A DNA stretch of 64,000 nucleotides from Viridothelium virens (taxonomy: Eukaryota > Ascomycota > Dothideomycetes > Trypetheliales > Trypetheliaceae): assembly GCA_010094025.1 (NCBI GenBank), contig ML991807.1, positions 124,001-188,000 on the forward strand, given 5' to 3'. Under the pieces are notes generated by a model, which was given only the letters and a program-made list of their open reading frames with translations, made no database searches and was not told the origin of the DNA. The translations under genes were made by a program, and so were the position numbers. Below are positions 58,184-64,000 of the stretch, piece by piece; positions within the stretch are counted from its first letter, which is position 1; the number at the start of each line of letters is the position of its first letter.

Positions 58184-61100
58184 TTAGTAGTCCTTGCTAT
58201 TTCCAAAATCATCGTCTCGTAATTTCTTGAACTTGGCAGTGGTCGCCGGATCTTCACCGTGTGTACTGTTGATGTATTTCTTGAAGTTGTCAGACATATC
58301 AACCACCTGCTGAATATGATCCACCGTCAGTTCGGCATCTATCACCCGCTCGCTCGATCCACTCTCCTTCGCTTGCCGTTCATTCTCATGCTTCGAGTCA
58401 AAGAGAGCAAGTGATACTGCAGTCTGGAACGCTAGTACAACCCGTTAGTCTTAATTGAGTAGAAGGCATGATCTTTCCACGCACCGTTTCTGATTTCACG
58501 TCCATTCCAGTCAAGATTAAGTAATTCGTTGTCGATATACTTGGTAACGTTGTAGTCGACTTTGACATCTCTTCTTTCCTTTCCGAGTTTCCTCAGATTG
58601 TTCTTCCAAATCTGTTTGCGGGATGCTGGAGTGAATTTGTTAAAGTGCAGCGAGAAGTGTATCCTGTGTTTGTCAATTCATTGTCTTACAATGCACTGTC
58701 AAAAAGGGAGCTTTGCTTCAAACCAACCTTGATGTGATCGCTTCGTCGAAATTTCCCACGCGGTTAGTTGTCAAGAATAAGATTCCTCGGTAGTATTCGA
58801 CTTCTCTCAGAAACACTTTCGAAAGTCAGCATCAGAATGGACAAAACGCGAGGAATTCAGTTCAGGACCGACCTGAGACGACACTGTTATGTTCGATACT
58901 ATTTGAGAAATCTCTTGCCGAGAGATATACATGCTAAAAGGTTTAGATCAGGAACTCTACGTCCGTGGGTCTGTAGGGACTAGGGATCTTACGGCTTCGT
59001 CAAGAAGTACAACGGCATTCCAATCTTGTCCTCGCCTCAGATATTTGCGTAGATTTCTCTCTACCTCGATGGCAGTAGAACCAATGTCTCCACCTGTAAG
59101 TGGTAGAAGTGGCCGTTCGGTATATTCTGCAACGCATTCTGTGCAAATAGTCAATTACAACAAAGTAAAGAAAAAATAGAGATAGGCTACCAGCTGTAAG
59201 GGTTTTGCCAACACCAGGCGGTCCATGAAGGAGACTAGAAGGCTGTAAGTGATAGATCGGAATGCGCATGTACATGGACAAGTTTACAATATATGTCCTT
59301 CTCCTTTTCCTTGGATGAAGTCCGCAGAGTACGTATCCATGGTACCCCGACTCGTGTAATTAGAACATATTGCCTTGATTAGATTTTTCGTGTTGTCGTC
59401 TTCAAGGACAAGCAGCTCAATTGCGTTCGCGTCAATCTTTGGCTCGGTCAGTTGGTTCACGTTGAGAAGGCCTGCAGTTCGGACAGTCAGCATGTAGTCT
59501 ACACTCAAAACTTAATCGGTATAGCAAACTCACACCATCTTCTTTCTTTCAGTATATACCCGTAGACCATGGCACTGCATAGAAAAAAGATATTCTCGTC
59601 GTCCAATTCAGACTGGCCTCGGTCGATATTATCCCATTTGCGAAATGGGTTTGGCTTGCTTTGAGGACGGTCGATCTGTGTACAATTTTCGCACATGCAA
59701 CCTGGGTAAGTATTCATAATTTCACGGCGGAATTTTCCAAGCAGAGGTCTTTGAAACTCCCTCTCGGTATCGGTGCGATCAAAGTCGAAGTTCGAACGGA
59801 ACTTCGATTCGCGCCAAGGCTCACATGTTGCATCGCAAATAACACGCGACGAGAAGTACTAGATTAGATCAGCAAATTTCAGGAAAGATAGGAGGAAGAG
59901 GACTGTACCTTTCTTCTAGGTACATCGCAAGTCAGCCCGGTGAACTCAAGATATGTAGGACGCTTGGAGATTTCGAAGAACTTTCTCCCGCGTTCGATGA
60001 GTTGTCTCCTTATAGGTATCTCATCCGCTGGATCGGTGTACAGCGCCGTAGGGAAACATGGGAGCGACGTAATCTCTTGCTCTCCTTTGAACGGTTTCAC
60101 ATAGAACTTGACTTCTGCACGCCCCAGTTCAGTGCCATCGAAATCTACATGCCAAGCTGTCACCTGAAAAGACCGCTCGCTGTCCCGGCCCGAGTAGTTT
60201 GGATCTATCGATGAGATGACAAATGCTTCGAGTAGCTCTGCCCTCCAAGCATACACTTCCAGGCCTGGTCGAAATAGTACCGGTAGCTGATCGTAGGTCA
60301 CAAGATTTTCGTCGAATGATTTCCTTTCTGATCGCTCTTGATGGAGATTCTCTTCATTATCGAGAAAGCGGATCACTTCATCGATGTGGGCGTTACAGTC
60401 TTTGACATACTGCTCGTCGTGCGTCGACGGATGCTCAGTTTTATATTATAAGAGCTCCTGCCGGTGATGGTGAAATAGCAAAAGATTAGGCTTCAAACGG
60501 CTCAACGAACCGTCTGTCAAGCTCCAGCCAGGATAGTATCCTACTACAGCTCTGAGAACGTTCAAAATCATTGGAGAGGGGATTGAAACGTATATTTTCG
60601 CCCCTTTGAGGTCGATGGAATCTAGCGCGACCTGGGATGCTTTTTCCCGCAGTGTGGTATTTACCTCCGTCAACTTCTCAATAACGGGGATACCTCGCTG
60701 TTGAAGAGGTATCCGAGTACGAGGTTCAGTGGACGTCACTTCTCCGACGGCTGACCCATCATGCCCAAAATAGCGATAAGAGTACCTTGCCTTCGGTAAA
60801 TAGGTCACTTTTGTCGACTTTATATCAGGGTGGGATGAGCCTGAGCCGTGATTTGTGGCACTCCTTGTGAGAACGGAATGCGTAGTATCTCCTGAAACCT
60901 CTCTCCGAAGGATGATAATATCGTGTGCGGAGCATTTGAAGCGATGCTCTGGGTGTGGCTGCCGTGCACTTTCTATACAAGTTGAACAAAAATCGAAGTC
61001 GTCACAGACTTGGCAATTATACCGAACCCCAAAGAGTGCCTACTTGCGGTGAGCATCCTACAACTAAGCGCGGAGAGTAACATACGTTACGACATCCATC

Positions 61101-61646
61101 ACACGTCGCAAAAGTACTAAAGGACCCATCTACGTCTAGAGACGGCGTTAGGACCTTCTCTCGCAGAGGCTTCCCATCGGAGGACGAAAGTTGTTCCACT
61201 TGCGGGTGCTCTCTGGAATGTGCAAGTAATTTCTCTTCAGCAGCCTGGACTTTAGAAGCATTTGAGTCCTGTTCTAACGTTAATGGAATCCTCCCATATC
61301 TGTTCCAAACCCACTCACTTTCGTCTCGCTCTCATTATCGCGTGCTGCAATTTTGCTGTTTGTCGAGCTGGTGGTCTCTTCCGCAGGGTTATCCTCCTTC
61401 ACTGAGTCCGCAGGGTCAGCCGACTCCGCATATTCCTGTGCAATAGTCGTTCTCAAGTCCTAGAAGGCTCATGAATCAGCATTTAGAAAGCCATTCGAAG
61501 CGATCGTAAGTATCATGAAGTCTTAGAGCTCGATATCGTTGCTTGGTAGAGGTGCCGATTGGATCAAGTGACTTTGAAGTTAAACTCACGGTCACAAGAG
61601 ATTCAGGAAGTTGCCGCTCCGCGGCATTCTCTTGCCTTGGTGTCAT
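58184..61646 (-). CDS. ZZ zinc finger + DUF7025-like + AAA+ ATPase
   Basis: A multi-exon gene of roughly 970 residues. Near the N-terminus a ZZ-type zinc finger is assembled across an intron: CDGCRN joins ALFGVRYNCQVCDDFDFC and STCIESARQPHPEHRF. A DUF7025-like region follows (VPSP-type start, ILNVLRAVVGYYPGW, LVTYDQLPVLFRPGLEVYAW). The AAA+ domain has Walker A HGPPGVGKT, GGDIGSTAIEVERNL, Walker B VVLLDEAHVYL, sensor/arginine-finger region LTTNRVGNFDEAITSRIHF and a C-terminal NLDWNGREIRNA segment. Many short introns join with matching phase. The stop is at 58184 (DDDFGNSKDY). The start at 61646 (MTPRQENAAERQ) is the first ATG in the good frame; a longer 5' end is possible. This ATPase family is widespread in filamentous fungi and poorly characterised. 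Confidence 0.82.
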
Positions 61647-63366
61647 TTCCTTCTGCAGTACAAGCTGTCTGTTCTGAAATCTCAATGACAGCGGGTTCTT
61701 TGATTGCGTCACATTCAACGACTTCGCTACGTAATGTCAGACTCGATTTGAGGCAGGGACTATTTGACCAACGTGTAGCGTCCGACTGTTGTTCTCACTC
61801 GGAGAAAGATGGACGAGCGCTGGGATGCTCTAAGCATGATCCCTAAAGGAGGACATGGTCAAAGTTTAAAGTAATTTCTTTAGATCTTTCGCCGCATGCT
61901 CGCCTTCCAAAGTCCAGATTTTGTAGTTGCCTAAGGATACCCGTACTAACGCATTAGTGCGAACCCGAAAACATAGGTAAGCATGGACTTAGCCGCCCAT
62001 GATGCAAGAGTAGGCCCCGATGAGTCGCATAGCCATGAAAGCTACCTGTTTGATAATGCGCGAAGTTCTGGGCTGGATTATTAGCACAAAACTACATCAG
62101 CCGCCACCAATACAGAGCTAGTATAGACCCCCAGCCATGAATATATGGCGGACAGTAAGTTCCTTCCCACACCAACTTCCCACGTCCGATCTCCACGACT
62201 AGCATTAGCGTATTCTCATACAATGTGAAACTGCTTGGTACTGAAGGAGAGAATTCGGAGGAGTGTGGAATGATTCCTTCGGTCTTGATTCGCCAAGGCC
62301 CTTGTGCAAGTCTCTCAGATAGGTTTAGAAGGCGCCATTAAAGGATGCCGAAGATATCGGACGTAGTGGGGATAGTTACGTCCGATTCTCTTATTTACTT
62401 CAGGGGGACGTTTCAGCCTCGCAGAGGGGATGTCATCAAGGATCTATAGCAAAGATTCGAATGGCTCGAGGGATCGGTGGAGTCTCCCTCTTCGGTAGTG
62501 TTTGACTTCTTTCGGAACGAGGCTGCGGTGGCGCATGTTATGTCTCTACTCTAGGCGTCCGACAGAGTGACCTGATGTAGAAGCGGCGGACCGCCACTTA
62601 GAAGACCTCGAATCTAGCTTTAGAGGCCGCAGATGCAAGCTTCTGTGGCTAACAAGAAGATAATCAGACACGAGGTTGACATTATGCGGGAGTAGTGGAA
62701 AGTCATTGCTGCCTATTTGCAAAGCTGCCAAGTCGCGGATCTGCGGTGCTGAGGTGAATCTTTTTGACGCTCTGCGGAGCCATACCAAGAGGGGAAAGAT
62801 GGATGGATGCTAGTCGTAATAGAGTTAGGTACGCAGGGCAATATGCGGGGCAGTAAATTACAAAGGGCAGGCACGGCACGGCGAGGCTGTGCACGCCGAC
62901 CAAATCAGCCTCACATGTATGTCAGGCAGTGGTGGACAGTCGAGATCATACAATACGTCTTAAAGCTGAAAATCCATGCTCTGGAACGCTTTGCACTGTC
63001 TTGTGTCTTGGCTCGTTCTTGGCTTTCTCGAGGAGGCCTCCAATCAGCTCATACAGCAAGTGGGCGCGTCCAGTGGCTACTCTAGCGTGGTAATGCCTCG
63101 AATCAAGTCAGTGTGGATTACATTGCATGAATCGCAGTGTCATTAGGAAAGCCAAGTCGTAGGTACAATTGGCGTGGATCTGCTGATATAGCTAGAAGGT
63201 CCCTCAGTAGGGTCATTCCGGCCATCGGAGACGCCTGCCTGTTGTACAGCATTGAATCTGCTTGTCAAGCTAGCCACGCGCTGCTCGGTCGTTAAAACAT
63301 CTCCTCGATTGCACATTGATTCAGGGTTGGCCCAGTGAAACTAATTGGTACCGCATTAATGGAGTG
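61647..63366. other. Intergenic region before the right-edge gene
   Basis: About 1.7 kb. It may hold the 5' end of the AAA+ gene (a GTGAGA...CGTAG intron-like segment near 61740-61805) and the promoter of the right-edge gene. No other gene or repeat could be supported. Confidence 0.4.
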
Positions 63367-64000
63367 ATGATGAACATGTCGTCGAGTAATGCTTTCTCTG
63401 GCAAGGAGATTACCAGACGATTTACAGATGAGCTGCCTGGCCAAAACAGACTTGAAATCGCTGTTCAGGAGCCTCCGCTCGACCCACCTTGGACATCATT
63501 GGAGCCTGACGAAACCTTGCTACAGAAAGATCGCCGTGACCTACGACGCATTTTTGCGCAAGGTGACACTGAAGAGTGACGTTACCGCCCTTCACTATCT
63601 TCCAAGTCTTTCAAGCTGACAGGTCTGCAGAACATATTACGAAGCTGAGAGAGAGGAAAAGCGTCTGCTTAATCAGTGGAAATCTTTTCAAGATAATCTT
63701 CCCGAAATCAGTCAGGAGACATCAGGGTGGTACAAACGTAGAGCTAACAAGACGAAAAATGAAGTCATCAAACAAATGAAAGATCTGGAAGTCGACACAT
63801 TTCAAGATGTCGAGGACATGGTCGAGAGTTGTAGAAACTCATGGGTTCAGAAAGATCGTCTGCTAGGTGGCAAGGTGTGTTCATCGTCCGCCCCCCATCC
63901 CCTTCGTTGCTAAAGGCCATCACGAAAAGGCCCAGGAAAGGTTTCATAAGATCTGTAAAAGCCTTGATATGCACAAGGGAATCTTCGAATTCTTTCCGTC
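63367..64000 (+). CDS. N-terminal part of a possible fungal NLR/NACHT-type protein (cut by window edge)
   Basis: Three exons can be joined in phase: 63367-63575, 63631-63866 and 63916 onwards. The reading is MMNMSSSNAFSGKEITRRF, then QEPPLDPPWTSLEPDETLL, then EETYYEAEREEKRLLNQW, SCRNSWVQKDRLLG, and HHEKAQERFHKICKSLDMHK at the window end. The W..KDRLLG..EKA...FH..C.SLD.HK pattern resembles the helical N-terminal region (DUF7708-like) of many fungal NACHT and ankyrin-type proteins. No nucleotide-binding domain is inside the window, so the class is a guess. The true 5' end may lie upstream of the chosen ATG. Confidence 0.45.

Noticed and set aside
63576-63779. Competing open frame in the right-edge gene
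   Set aside because: The other frame splices in phase on both sides and gives a coherent helical protein; this one does not.
1-64000. tRNA, rRNA, CRISPR or LTR-type elements
   Set aside because: Scanning the spacers by eye gave no cloverleaf with a TTCGA-type loop, no regular repeat-spacer array, and no paired long terminal repeats or reverse-transcriptase motifs.

Overview
This 64-kb window comes from a filamentous ascomycete (Pezizomycotina). Nearly every gene has short GT-AG spliceosomal introns of about 50-130 nt, many with a CTAAC/CTGAC-type branch site. The housekeeping genes are fungal in type (TEL1, NUP192, MRP17, GCV3, LDB19/ART1, TEA4/BUD14, EFL1, OPY1, CAND1). I cannot resolve the class. 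I assembled gene models by hand from reading frames, splice signals, phase agreement and family motifs. No transcript data or database search was available.

Left region (1-11,100) looks like accessory metabolism. It holds a cytochrome P450 with a kaurene-oxidase-like layout (minus), a secreted berberine-bridge-type FAD oxidase (minus), a second P450 of the TRI4/trichodiene-oxygenase type (plus), and an argininosuccinate synthase (minus). All four reconstruct to full-length proteins. The synthase is the most striking object in the window. Its conserved core is assembled from micro-exons of 8, 26, 18 and 10 nt, and the spliced product is a standard-length enzyme with its active-site loops kept. 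No PKS, NRPS or terpene synthase is visible; the left edge of the window may cut the locus.

Core region (12,200-58,000) is a dense array of conserved genes. In order: TEL1 (minus) head-to-head with NUP192 (plus); MRP17 (minus) sharing a 162-bp promoter with GCV3 (plus); a cysteine-containing secreted protein of unknown role; a DUF1295-type membrane protein (minus) divergent from a PAP2_3/Aur1-like membrane protein (plus); the arrestin LDB19 (minus); TEA4/BUD14 (minus); the ribosome-maturation GTPase EFL1 (minus); the double-PH protein OPY1 (plus); CAND1 (minus, one 4-kb exon); a mitochondrial acidic-linker protein (plus); and a poorly resolved coding-like stretch near 57,000.

Right region (58,184-64,000) looks accessory again: a ZZ-finger + DUF7025-like + AAA+ ATPase (minus), and the 5' part of a gene running off the right edge whose N-terminus resembles that of fungal NLR/NACHT-type proteins.

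The intergenic DNA carries five copies of the near-palindrome TACGGAGTAC and several GGTACC/CCTAGG-type words. I found no tRNA, rRNA, CRISPR, LTR element or intact transposon.
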